Below, in pieces: positions 1-7,564 of a stretch of DNA of 24,866 nucleotides (positions within the stretch are counted from its first letter, which is position 1; every line of letters begins with the position of its first letter). The notes under the pieces are model-generated. The model saw only the letters and a list, made by a program, of their open reading frames with translations, was not told the origin of the DNA and made no database searches. The stretch is taken from NCBI GenBank assembly GCA_964432925.1, contig CAYSPM010000020.1, positions 1-24,866 on the forward strand, read 5' to 3'. The stretch is from CAYNTC01 sp964432925 (lineage in GTDB: Bacteria > Planctomycetota > Phycisphaerae > Sedimentisphaerales > Anaerobacaceae). A program made the position numbers and the translations under genes.

Positions 1-1
1 C

Positions 2-1723
2 GGAGAGAACTTTGCTGTCCGATTAACTGAATCATTCAAGGACAACGACAACTCCGCCCAAATTGTAAACATTGCTACCGATGGTGAGTCATTTGGGCAC
101 CATCACCGCCACGGCGATATGGCATTGGCATATTGCTTACATCATATCAGAGCCAATAATCTTGCCAATGTGACCATCTATGCGGAGTACTTAGAGAAGT
201 TTCCGCCAACATACGAAGTACAAATCATTGAAAATAGTTCTTGGAGCTGTGTTCATGGAGTAGAAAGATGGAAGAGTAACTGCGGTTGTTGTGCAGACCA
301 GTCTCTTTCAGGTAAGCAGCGATGGAGAGAGCCGTTACGAAAATCCCTAGACTGGCTTCGAGATAGGCTCTGTGAAGATTATGAAAAAAGACTGTCACAA
401 TATTGCCAAGACCCATGGCAGGTTAGAAATGAATATATACAGGTAATAAATAACAGATCCGAGGAGAACGTGGCAAGCTTTATTGGTAAAGTAACAGGTA
501 AAGAGCTTACATATGAAGATAAAGTCACTTTTCTTAAGCTGATGGAAATGCAGCGAATGACTATGTTAATGTATACGAGCTGCGGTTGGTTCTTTGACAA
601 TATCTCGGGCATAGAAGCAGTTCAGATAATGCAATATGCCGACCGTGCCATGCAGCTATATAAGGAATTAACAAAGGTGGATCTTGTTGGTGATTTTGAA
701 GCTATGCTTAAAGAAGCACCTGCCAATACCGGCAATTTGATCAACGGACAGGATGTATACGAAGTTTACGTCAAGCCAGCAGGAATAGATCTCTATAGGG
801 TAGGCGCGCATTTTGCCTTAAGTTCTATATTTGCTGAATCATCTGATCAAGAGCAAGAGGTATACTGCTATACAGCAACTATGGAAGATTATAAAGTTGC
901 CACAGCCGGTTCCCAAATACTGGCCACAGGCAGAGCCCTTATTAAATCCGATATCGTTCTGGAAAAGCAAAGTGTCGATTTTGCCACCTTACACATTGGA
1001 GGCCATAATTTATTTACGGTGTTGACTTCACCCTTTCCGAATAAAGATTTTCAGCAGATGCGGCAAGAGCTTGAAGATGCTTTTTACAAAGGTCATACAA
1101 ACGAAGTCATGCGAAAAATTCATATACGGTTCGGGGGAAACAATTACTCAATCTGGCATCTTTTCAAGGATGAACAGCGGCGGATGGTTCACGAGCTATT
1201 AAGCGATACCTGGGAAGAAATTGAAAGGTCATTTCGCCACATATATGAGCAGAACTATTCGATAATGCTCATGCTGCGAAATATGAATATGAATTTGCCA
1301 AAAGCCCTGGCGGCACCAGCGGAGTTTATTTTAAATCAGGATTTGTGTGAAGTAATCCAGGCTGAAGAAATAAACATTGACCGCTTGAAAGAACTGACCG
1401 ACGAAGCAGAGAGGTTATCGCTTCAACTGGACAAGGCGACCCTGAGGTATGAGACATCAGCAAAGATTAACAACCTTATGGGGATGTTTGAACAATCACG
1501 TGATGATATACAACGGTTGTCTACAATCGAAAGTGTTCTTAAAATTTTAAGGGGTATAGTCCCGGACATGGATTTGCAGTTGGCACAGAATCTTTTCTTT
1601 ACAATCGGCAAAGAAAAATATCCTGAAATGAAGGAAAAGACTGCAGCACAAGACGAAGAAGCCGTAAATTGGGTCCAACTTTTCGAGCTGGTTGCCGGGC
1701 ACTTGGGTTTGGTTATAGAATAA
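2..1723 (+). CDS. GH57 glycoside hydrolase with DUF3536 domain (5' end outside window)
   Basis: This is the C-terminal 573 residues of a GH57-type alpha-glucan hydrolase or transferase. The frame is open from base 2, so the ATG at 119 is internal and the true start lies left of the window. Visible residues 22-38 carry the GH57 motif IATDGESFGHHHRHGD. By family knowledge the Asp of the DGE(S/K)FG block is the acid/base catalyst; the nucleophile Glu would lie in the missing part. The DUF3536 signature follows (ENSSWSCVHGVERW), with four Cys at visible residues 83, 94, 96 and 97 (C-X10-C-X-C-C) that could bind metal. The last 130 or so residues are helical and charged. No signal peptide can be judged. 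malQ follows about 50 bp downstream on the same strand, which supports a role in glycogen or maltodextrin turnover. Exact substrate unknown. Confidence 0.9.
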   Translation, partial: GENFAVRLTESFKDNDNSAQIVNIATDGESFGHHHRHGDMALAYCLHHIRANNLANVTIYAEYLEKFPPTYEVQIIENSSWSCVHGVERWKSNCGCCADQSLSGKQRWREPLRKSLDWLRDRLCEDYEKRLSQYCQDPWQVRNEYIQVINNRSEENVASFIGKVTGKELTYEDKVTFLKLMEMQRMTMLMYTSCGWFFDNISGIEAVQIMQYADRAMQLYKELTKVDLVGDFEAMLKEAPANTGNLINGQDVYEVYVKPAGIDLYRVGAHFALSSIFAESSDQEQEVYCYTATMEDYKVATAGSQILATGRALIKSDIVLEKQSVDFATLHIGGHNLFTVLTSPFPNKDFQQMRQELEDAFYKGHTNEVMRKIHIRFGGNNYSIWHLFKDEQRRMVHELLSDTWEEIERSFRHIYEQNYSIMLMLRNMNMNLPKALAAPAEFILNQDLCEVIQAEEINIDRLKELTDEAERLSLQLDKATLRYETSAKINNLMGMFEQSRDDIQRLSTIESVLKILRGIVPDMDLQLAQNLFFTIGKEKYPEMKEKTAAQDEEAVNWVQLFELVAGHLGLVIE

Positions 1724-1771
1724 ATTTTTTATTTAAAACTGCGAAAAGAAATATCTTGCTTGAGAAGCGAA

Positions 1772-3286
1772 ATGTTAAAAAAAAGAGCTAGTGGGATATT
1801 ACTACACGTAACATCTTTGCCCTCTAAGCATGGTATCGGCGATCTCGGACCGGAGGCGTATAAATTCATCGATTTTCTTGTAAAAAGCGGTCAGAATTAC
1901 TGGCAGATATTGCCGCTAAATTACACTACAGCCACAACAGCTCATTCTCCGTACAATTGCTCTTCCGCTTTCGCTGGAAAGACCTTGCTAATAAGCCCGG
2001 AATTACTGTATCGTGCAGGCCTTCTGAAAAAGTATGAAATCAAAGATCAACCCTTTTTTTCTAAGATTCGTGTGAACTATCGCGGGGTTTTAGCCTATAA
2101 GAAATCCTTATTTAAGTTTGCCTTTGACCGCTTTAGAAAAAGCAACAAATTTGGGTATGCTTATGAGCAATTTAAAAGAGAAAACGCCTTCTGGCTTGAC
2201 GATTTTGCAACTTTTATTTCTCTCCAGCGTCGCTTTAAAAAACGCAATTGGCATGCTTGGCCAAAGTATGTAAAGGATCGCCACGGAAATGAGTTCAAAG
2301 AGATCAAGACCCAATTGCAACCTGATATAGAACTGCAATCCTTTCTGCAATATATGTTCTATAAGCAGTGGGTTGACCTGAAGGGCTATTGTACCCAACG
2401 AGGCATCCAGATAATCGGAGATATTCCTATTTACGTGATCTATGATAGCCCAGATGTTTGGGCACACCCTGAAATCTTCAAATTGAATCGATACAAGAAG
2501 CCTAGATACATAGCGGGGGTGCCGCCGGATTATTTCAGTCGTACCGGACAATTGTGGGGTAATCCCGTCTACGACTGGGAAGCCCTGAAAAAAACAAATT
2601 ATACCTGGTGGATAGAACGAATAAGGCATAGCATGAAGATGTTCGATTTCGTCCGTATTGACCATTTCCGTGGGCTAATAGGTTATTGGCAGGTCCCTGC
2701 AGGTAGCAGAACAGCCAAAGATGGTGTGTGGAAAGAAGGCCCTAAGGATGATTTTTTTAAGGTTTTGTTAAGGCTTTTTCCCAGAGTTCCTATTATTGCC
2801 GATGATTTGGGTTATATAACTGCTGATGTTAGAGAGGCTATTGAGAAATTTGCTCTGCCAACCATGAAGGTACTTCAGTTTGCCTTTGATGGTGACCCGG
2901 CGGTCAATCCTCATATCCCACACAATCATATCGAAAACTGCATTGTTTACACCGGTACTCATGACAATAACACGACAAGGGGGTGGTTCAAAGAAGAGGC
3001 CAATCAAGAGCAGAAAAAGCGGTTAAAAGAGTACATAGGCTTTAGAGTATCTTCCGGTCAGATACATTGGCAGTTTGTACGAATGGCCATGAGCTCCGTT
3101 GCGAAATTGACTATAATTCCCGCCCAGGATATTTTAGGCTTGCAGGCTACAGCCCGTATGAATCAACCAGCCTCCAAGAGGAGTAATTGGTTATGGCGTC
3201 TGAAACCAGGCCAGCTTAGCCCAAACCTTGCCAGGAAACTGAAGCAACTGACCAAAACATACGCCAGAAATCAAATCAGAAAATGA
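1772..3286 (+). CDS. malQ: 4-alpha-glucanotransferase (amylomaltase, GH77)
   Basis: Cytoplasmic disproportionating enzyme that moves alpha-1,4-glucan segments between maltodextrins. The ATG at 1772 gives the usual N-terminus (MLKKRASGILLHVTSLPS) behind a weak GAGAAG site; a TTG at 1760 in the same frame would add four residues. The length, 504 aa, is normal. Seen motifs: SPYNCSSAFAG near the start, FVRIDHFRG with the nucleophile Asp at residue 297, TGTHDNNT with the transition-state Asp at 398, and ARMNQPASKRSNWLWR near the end. The odd point is residue 344: the block usually written AEDLG reads ADDLG, so the general acid/base Glu is Asp. The spacing (47 residues from the nucleophile) equals that in Thermus amylomaltase (D293, E340). 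Activity may therefore be altered. It probably forms an operon with the GH57 gene upstream. Confidence 0.93.
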   Translation: MLKKRASGILLHVTSLPSKHGIGDLGPEAYKFIDFLVKSGQNYWQILPLNYTTATTAHSPYNCSSAFAGKTLLISPELLYRAGLLKKYEIKDQPFFSKIRVNYRGVLAYKKSLFKFAFDRFRKSNKFGYAYEQFKRENAFWLDDFATFISLQRRFKKRNWHAWPKYVKDRHGNEFKEIKTQLQPDIELQSFLQYMFYKQWVDLKGYCTQRGIQIIGDIPIYVIYDSPDVWAHPEIFKLNRYKKPRYIAGVPPDYFSRTGQLWGNPVYDWEALKKTNYTWWIERIRHSMKMFDFVRIDHFRGLIGYWQVPAGSRTAKDGVWKEGPKDDFFKVLLRLFPRVPIIADDLGYITADVREAIEKFALPTMKVLQFAFDGDPAVNPHIPHNHIENCIVYTGTHDNNTTRGWFKEEANQEQKKRLKEYIGFRVSSGQIHWQFVRMAMSSVAKLTIIPAQDILGLQATARMNQPASKRSNWLWRLKPGQLSPNLARKLKQLTKTYARNQIRK

Positions 3287-3304
3287 AACTGTAGCATCTT
3301 TGCT

Positions 3305-3333
3305 AAGCATTTAAGCTGCTGAAGTTAATGCTT
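3305..3333. repeat. Imperfect hairpin downstream of malQ
   Basis: AAGCAT and ATGCTT arms (with one bulged T inside adjoining TTAA/TTA segments) flank a 10-base loop. An A/T-rich stretch with a TTTTTT run follows about 20 bases later. It could be a weak terminator for malQ. It also overlaps the stop codon of the transposase remnant on the other strand, so it may be a relic of an insertion-sequence end. Confidence 0.25.
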
Positions 3334-3589
3334 CTATTAAAAACTCGAATTTTTTATCATGTACGGCATTATTCCCGAACATAAATTTAATCCTATCCCG
3401 CCAAAGCACACGGCGAAGACAACTCAATGCGTCCGCAAAGCTCGGAGAAGTTTTGCCTGGATACCAAGGTTGAATGAAAAACTTTCTTCGTTTCGATTTT
3501 TGACAGAGATAACAAAGCGTTAACTTTTTTATAACAAACTTATGCCAACAAAAGGAGTTTTTTTCAACTGGTGCTGTGAGAAATGCGGG
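3311..3589 (-). pseudogene. C-terminal remnant of a transposase
   Basis: Read on the minus strand, 3589 to 3311 is open for 92 codons and ends in TAA at 3313-3311. The last 53 residues begin QPWYPGKTSPSFADALSCLR, continue with RVLWRDRIKF and end EFLIEALTSAA. This matches from memory the tail of DDE-type transposases common in planctomycetes (pattern PWYRK.xPTFxDALAxxRRxLW). A basic stretch (KSKRRKFF) precedes it. There is no start codon or catalytic core, and the frame begins right after the stop codon of the adjacent oxidoreductase, so only the 3' end survives. The family assignment is from memory; the exact IS family is not known. Confidence 0.55.
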
Positions 3590-4936
3590 TTAGACTTCTG
3601 GGTAAACCCACGGCTTGCGGTACTCACGACGAAGCAGCTTGTTAGCCTCGGGATCATCGATGATCTGTTCTTTCTCACCGTCCCATTGGATACTGCGTCC
3701 AATCTTATATGATAGCATCCCCAAAAGACTCATGTTCGTAGAATAGTGTATATCCTCAATGTCACAGACCGGACGCTTGCCTGTCTTGATCGCTTCAAGA
3801 AAATCTGCCCAGAGTTCTTTAATGTTCTGAGAGCCCGGCTCGTGCAGTTGAGGCTCTTCATGGATTACCGGGTCTCGTCTGCTCATCGGATAGAATCTCC
3901 AGCCGTCCTGCCAGCCCATGTGGAACGTCCCTTTTGTTCCGTAGAAATAGCAGCCAACATTCTCACCTTTATCGGCATTACCACCAGCAAACTGCCGGTG
4001 CTCCCAGTAGACCGTGAAATCTTCAAATTCATAAACCGCCACCTGATGGTCCGGTGCATCGGTTGTCTGTTCTTGCTCGGTCAAAATAGCAGGTCCCTTG
4101 ATTGGCCGACCACCTGTCGAAAAAACCTTTCGTGGCCATTTCTTCTGTAGTATCCACAGAATCTGATCCAGCCAGTGCACGCCCCAATCGCCGAGCTGCC
4201 CATTTGCGTAGTCCAGATAGTGGCGGAATCCTCCCGGGTGAATACCGCCGCTCCATGGATTCTTGGGATTACCGTTGTATGGCCGCAGTGGCGCCGGGCC
4301 GCACCACATATCCCAGTCTAAACCTGCCGGTGGGTCAACGTTCTTTTTCGGCTTTTCTGGACCGCCTCCATAATTCACAAAAGCACGTACCATACCGATT
4401 TTACCAGCCCTACCTTCCTGTAGGAATTTCATTCCTGAGACGTTGTGTGGCGAGATACGTCGATGTGTGCCGACCTGCACAACGCGCTTAGCTGCACGCG
4501 CAGCGTTAACCATTGCCCGGCCTTCCATAATAGTGTGCCCGATTGGTTTTTCGATGTAGACATGTGCCCCCGCCTTGACCGCCGCAATCATCGGTAGTGC
4601 ATGCCAGTGATCAGGCGTCGCTATGATAGCTATGTCGGGCTTCTCTCGCTCCAAGAGATCTCGATAATCCTTGTACTTTCTTGGCGTCTCGCCGCTGAGT
4701 CGCTCTACTTCTTCGGCAGCCGGGCTAAGTATATTTTCATCTACATCGCACATCGCTGCTATCCTGCACTGGCCTGATGCCAGCGCAACCCTCGCGATGT
4801 TCATACCCCACCAGCCAGTCCCTATAAGAGCCGTGCGATACTTTTCATTATTGCCGGCCCTTAATATGTTCGGTGCGCCCAAAGCAAGACCAGAGGCTAC
4901 CGAGCCTTTAAGAAATGCTCGACGATTCATAGACAT
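3590..4936 (-). CDS. Tat-exported Gfo/Idh/MocA family oxidoreductase
   Basis: NAD(P)-dependent oxidoreductase of the Gfo/Idh/MocA superfamily, 448 aa. The N-terminus MSMNRRAFLKG followed by a hydrophobic stretch is a twin-arginine signal, so the protein folds with its cofactor and is exported. A Rossmann nucleotide-binding loop (ALIGTGWWG, residues 36-44) and the family EKP motif (residues 129-131) are visible; the C-terminal half is the beta-sheet substrate domain. The ATG at 4936 has AAGGG at about -8. It is the third gene of a minus-strand set after another Gfo/Idh/MocA protein and a DUF1080 protein. Some members of this superfamily oxidise sugars or glycosides at C3, which fits the DUF1080 neighbour; the substrate cannot be read from sequence. 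A terminator-like hairpin just upstream suggests its expression may be partly separate. Confidence 0.93.
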   Translation of the reverse strand: MSMNRRAFLKGSVASGLALGAPNILRAGNNEKYRTALIGTGWWGMNIARVALASGQCRIAAMCDVDENILSPAAEEVERLSGETPRKYKDYRDLLEREKPDIAIIATPDHWHALPMIAAVKAGAHVYIEKPIGHTIMEGRAMVNAARAAKRVVQVGTHRRISPHNVSGMKFLQEGRAGKIGMVRAFVNYGGGPEKPKKNVDPPAGLDWDMWCGPAPLRPYNGNPKNPWSGGIHPGGFRHYLDYANGQLGDWGVHWLDQILWILQKKWPRKVFSTGGRPIKGPAILTEQEQTTDAPDHQVAVYEFEDFTVYWEHRQFAGGNADKGENVGCYFYGTKGTFHMGWQDGWRFYPMSRRDPVIHEEPQLHEPGSQNIKELWADFLEAIKTGKRPVCDIEDIHYSTNMSLLGMLSYKIGRSIQWDGEKEQIIDDPEANKLLRREYRKPWVYPEV

Positions 4937-5024
4937 GGTTACCCTTTTTTATTACGTAGTTAGGAGCTGCCGGAGTGTTTCTTCACTGCCAGCAACGCGG
5001 TTGTGCTGTCGGTTTTAGCTTTAC

Positions 5025-5070
5025 GAAAAAACTGGCATAATGCTCCGACTTTTAGTCGGGTATGAATGCC
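5025..5070 (-). terminator. Rho-independent terminator-like hairpin between DUF1080 and the downstream oxidoreductase gene
   Basis: On the minus strand a compound stem (outer GGCAT/ATGCC, inner CCGACT/AGTCGG around a 3-base loop) is followed by AG and six T. It lies after the DUF1080 stop and 90-odd bases before the start of the next gene. It could end transcription after DUF1080 or act as an attenuator that lowers expression of the last gene. Confidence 0.6.
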
Positions 5071-5100
5071 GTAAGAAACCAATTTTCCTTATTTTTAAAG

Positions 5101-5127
5101 AAGCCCTGACCTTCGGTCGGGGAGCTT
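5101..5127 (-). repeat. Hairpin at the DUF1080 stop codon
   Basis: Arms AAGCCCTGACC (5101-5111) and GGTCGGGGAGCTT (5115-5127) pair around a TTC loop with one G-T pair and a two-base bulge. It touches the stop codon of the DUF1080 gene. There is no clean T tract on either side, so it is more likely an mRNA 3'-end stabiliser or half of a two-hairpin terminator than a terminator by itself. Confidence 0.4.
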
Positions 5128-5804
5128 CACTCCAATGGCTCGATATATATGTTGCGATATTCTATCGGTGCTCCTTCACTTTGCAGGCAAATCTTACCAG
5201 ATTTTTCCGAGCACTTTGTTGCGACATTCTGCAGCACACCATTGACCAGCACAACCAGCCAATCGTCCTTACAAATGATATCGTATTTATTCCATTGGCC
5301 AGGTGGATTCTCGCTGCTTTCCTTTAGCTTTATAGTTCGCCGACCCTGTACACGTTGGCCGCCTTTAGCGTGTTCTGCAATCTCAACTCCACCGATCACA
5401 TAGAAGTCACCGGCGTTACCTGAGAATAACTGACACTCAAGGCTTTTCGGCCAGACTTTGTCAGGCCCACTCATGTGAACGAGCACGCCATTGTTGCCTC
5501 CATTTCCAACCCAGCGCCACTCAACGTGCAGCAGGTAGTTCGCATAATCCCTCTCAGTTCGCATGTATCCCGCAGGCTTGCCTGTGCACCTTATGACTCC
5601 ATCACCAATCGACCAGGTCTTCGTGACGTCATAGTCTGAATCGGGCACAAAGAGCTTCCAGCCGGTAAAATCCTTACCGTTCCATAACATAACCTTTTCC
5701 GTTGGTACTATAGGTTCCTGACCTTCTGATGCGGCAAAGACCAACTGGGCTAATAGTCCGAGCGCTACTAAGTGAGCCACAGTTACAATTATTGACTTTT
5801 TCAT
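5127..5804 (-). CDS. Exported DUF1080 protein (3-keto-glycoside hydrolase-like)
   Basis: A 225-aa protein with a Sec signal peptide (MKKSIIVTVAHLVALGLLAQ, probable cleavage after the Ala at 24) and one DUF1080 domain over nearly the whole mature chain. The domain is marked by LWNGKDFTGWK near its start, a conserved NGGNNGVLVH segment in the middle and YRNIYIEPL at the end. DUF1080 has a concanavalin-like fold, and recently studied members hydrolyse 3-keto-glycosides or 3-keto-disaccharides made by Gfo/Idh/MocA-type oxidoreductases. Both flanking genes belong to that oxidoreductase family, which supports this role here. The start at 5804 is chosen over 5819 because AAAGGA lies six bases before it. 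It probably acts in the periplasm; the sugar is unknown. Confidence 0.9.
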   Translation of the reverse strand: MKKSIIVTVAHLVALGLLAQLVFAASEGQEPIVPTEKVMLWNGKDFTGWKLFVPDSDYDVTKTWSIGDGVIRCTGKPAGYMRTERDYANYLLHVEWRWVGNGGNNGVLVHMSGPDKVWPKSLECQLFSGNAGDFYVIGGVEIAEHAKGGQRVQGRRTIKLKESSENPPGQWNKYDIICKDDWLVVLVNGVLQNVATKCSEKSGKICLQSEGAPIEYRNIYIEPLE

Positions 5805-5810
5805 AAGACA

Positions 5811-5816
5811 TCCTTT
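5811..5816 (-). promoter_or_regulatory. Ribosome binding site fixing the DUF1080 start
   Basis: AAAGGA lies six bases before the ATG at 5804. The longer ATG start at 5819 would place this site inside the coding region. The oxidoreductase gene at 7201 has the same AAAGGA at the same spacing. Confidence 0.7.
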
Positions 5817-5902
5817 CAACTTACAATAATGTTTTCTTTCGCTCCAAAGAGTTATTGTTACTCTTGCCTGAAATTATTATAACTAAGAAACATTTTTAAG
5901 CA

Positions 5903-7201
5903 CTATATTAGTTGTGTTTTGCCTGGCACCGCAACAGGCCGGATTGGCAAATCCCCGAATTTGTATTCAGGCGGACTCAGGTCTAACTTGGATGCATTCA
6001 TCGCCCAGTCCCATTTAAGTGCTCGACCCGTATAGGCACTCATTCTACCCATAATACAGGTCAGCGTACTTTCTGCGACGCGTCTGCCCTCATTCAGACG
6101 CTCACCTGCCCGTATCGCTGCAATCTGGTCTGCGTGTTGCTTTAAGCAGGGATCTTTTTCGTCCCAGTTGTATTGCGTTTTACTTGCACCTTCGATAACG
6201 GCCCTTCCGAAGTCCATATAAGCCTTGCCTTTTGTACCCACTAACCTTTGGTCACAGCGAACGCTCAAGCCGTCAATCTGAGCACCCATATACTCAATTC
6301 GCACGCCATTAGGATACTCATACTCAACCGCAAAGTGGTCGTACACATTTCCATATTCAGGCTTGGTTCTTATTTCCCGTCCTCCCATTCCCATACACTG
6401 CACCGGATTTGCACCAAATGCCCAGTTCATTATGTCCAGATTGTGAACGTGCATTTCTGCGATAAAGTCACCCGAAAGCCACGTCATAAACAGCCACCTT
6501 CGAAGCTGCCATTCCGTATCTGACCACTCAGGCTGTCGCTCCTTTGGCCCCCACCCGAGCATACCATCGCCTATCCTTACGCATTGTCCGCCTACAAGCT
6601 CACCTATGGCTCCATCGTGAATACTTTTGATACTCTCGAGCAGATGTGATATTCGCCGCATTTGTGTCCCTGCCACAATTGTCAGACCGTTCTCATCCGC
6701 CATCTCCGAGCAAGCTATTACCGAGCGCACACCGACAGGATCAACAGCAACCGGCTTTTCCATAAAAACATGCTTACCTGCCTCTATCGCAGCTTTCAAA
6801 TGCGAAGGCCTGAAATGTGGCGGCTCAGTCAGAATAACCATGTCAACATCATCGCAAGCTATCACCTTCTTGTATGCGTCCCAGCCTACAAAACACTTAT
6901 CTTCATTTACATTAACCTTATCGCCTACCGTTTGCTTTAAGTAGTTGAGCGAACTTTGCAAACGGTCTTCGAAAAGATCACCCATCGCCACAAGTTCGAC
7001 TCCATCAGCCGAGTTCAGGCAGTTTGTCGTATCGTATGTTCCTCGACCGCCACAGCCGATCAGACCCAACCGGATTTTGTCGGACCCACTTGCAAACATA
7101 CGCTCTGTCCCAAGCGCAATCGTCGCAAGTCCAACTGCAGATGTTTTCACGAAATCACGCCGTGACAACGCCTGCGTATCTCGATTTTGCCTGCTGTTCA
7201 T
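5903..7201 (-). CDS. Tat-exported Gfo/Idh/MocA family oxidoreductase
   Basis: A 432-aa oxidoreductase. The start at 7201 is preferred to the upstream in-frame ATG at 7243 because AAAGGA sits six bases before it and because it places a twin-arginine motif (SRRDFVK, residues 13-19) and a hydrophobic stretch at the N-terminus. Seen features: Rossmann loop GCGGRG (49-54), EKP motif (148-150) and the conserved HVHNLDIMNW segment of the substrate domain. It is only distantly similar to the other oxidoreductase in this cluster. It is the first gene of the minus-strand set, 98 bp ahead of DUF1080, and a sigma70-type promoter lies about 115 bp upstream. Likely role: oxidising a sugar or glycoside in the periplasm so that the DUF1080 protein can cleave it. 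Substrate and cofactor preference are not readable. Confidence 0.92.
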   Translation of the reverse strand: MNSRQNRDTQALSRRDFVKTSAVGLATIALGTERMFASGSDKIRLGLIGCGGRGTYDTTNCLNSADGVELVAMGDLFEDRLQSSLNYLKQTVGDKVNVNEDKCFVGWDAYKKVIACDDVDMVILTEPPHFRPSHLKAAIEAGKHVFMEKPVAVDPVGVRSVIACSEMADENGLTIVAGTQMRRISHLLESIKSIHDGAIGELVGGQCVRIGDGMLGWGPKERQPEWSDTEWQLRRWLFMTWLSGDFIAEMHVHNLDIMNWAFGANPVQCMGMGGREIRTKPEYGNVYDHFAVEYEYPNGVRIEYMGAQIDGLSVRCDQRLVGTKGKAYMDFGRAVIEGASKTQYNWDEKDPCLKQHADQIAAIRAGERLNEGRRVAESTLTCIMGRMSAYTGRALKWDWAMNASKLDLSPPEYKFGDLPIRPVAVPGKTQLI

Positions 7202-7207
7202 TGAATA

Positions 7208-7213
7208 TCCTTT
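7208..7213 (-). promoter_or_regulatory. Ribosome binding site fixing the oxidoreductase start
   Basis: AAAGGA lies six bases upstream of the ATG at 7201 and would be inside the coding region if the ATG at 7243 were used. Confidence 0.7.
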
Positions 7214-7275
7214 CTGTGTGTTACTTATGCAGGTGCAATTCATATAAGCAGCTAATTCAGCTCCGTAACCTAAAT

Positions 7276-7379
7276 ATGCAGCCGATAAGTTTACTCTTTT
7301 GTGGAATTATTAGCAAGAATACCTCTACCCAAAGGCCCCGTCAAGCGTGATTCCGGTTGTCCATTATTAACGGCTGCAT
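7276..7379. repeat. Inverted repeat bracketing the promoter
   Basis: ATGCAGCCG (7276-7284) and CGGCTGCAT (7371-7379) form a perfect 9-base inverted repeat with an 86-base interior; TAA/TTA bases extend the match imperfectly. It may be a pair of regulator half-sites, the ends of a small mobile element, or chance. Confidence 0.35.
7316..7344 (-). promoter_or_regulatory. Sigma70-type promoter for the oxidoreductase-DUF1080 cluster
   Basis: On the minus strand TTGACG (7344-7339) and TATTCT (7321-7316) are separated by exactly 17 bases. The predicted transcript start near 7309 leaves about 108 bases of leader before the ATG at 7201. The promoter lies between the two arms of the ATGCAGCCG/CGGCTGCAT inverted repeat. 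Confidence 0.55.
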
Positions 7380-7440
7380 GTCACATTTGTAGGTAAGACT
7401 TTGCCGTTGCTATCACGGTCGAAACTGGCCCGCCATTATT

Positions 7441-7564
7441 GTCACCTCGACTGAGGCCCGTTCCCTCTTGTCACCTCGACCGAGGCCCGCAGGGCCGAGT
7501 GGAGAGGTCTGCCTTCAAAGCAGATTTCTCCGCTTCGCCCCTTAGGGCCTACGGTCGAAATGAC
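7441..7564. repeat. Dispersed palindromic repeat, copy A (with a partial tandem copy)
   Basis: The core 7470-7564 is a long imperfect palindrome. The ends GTCACCTCGACCG and CGGTCGAAATGAC pair except for three central bases, and inside are GTGGAGAGGTCTGC and GCAGATTTCTCCGC arms. A partial copy of its left end (GTCACCTCGACTGAGGCCCG) lies 29 bases upstream at 7441. The same termini (GTCATTTCGACCG) and the GGAGAAATCT core occur at 16683-16825. It codes for nothing visible. It resembles dispersed non-coding palindromic repeats seen in planctomycete and related genomes. Confidence 0.75.

Noticed and set aside
2108..2665. 185-codon frame antisense to malQ
   Set aside because: It lies wholly within a strongly supported GH77 gene and its translation is not protein-like.
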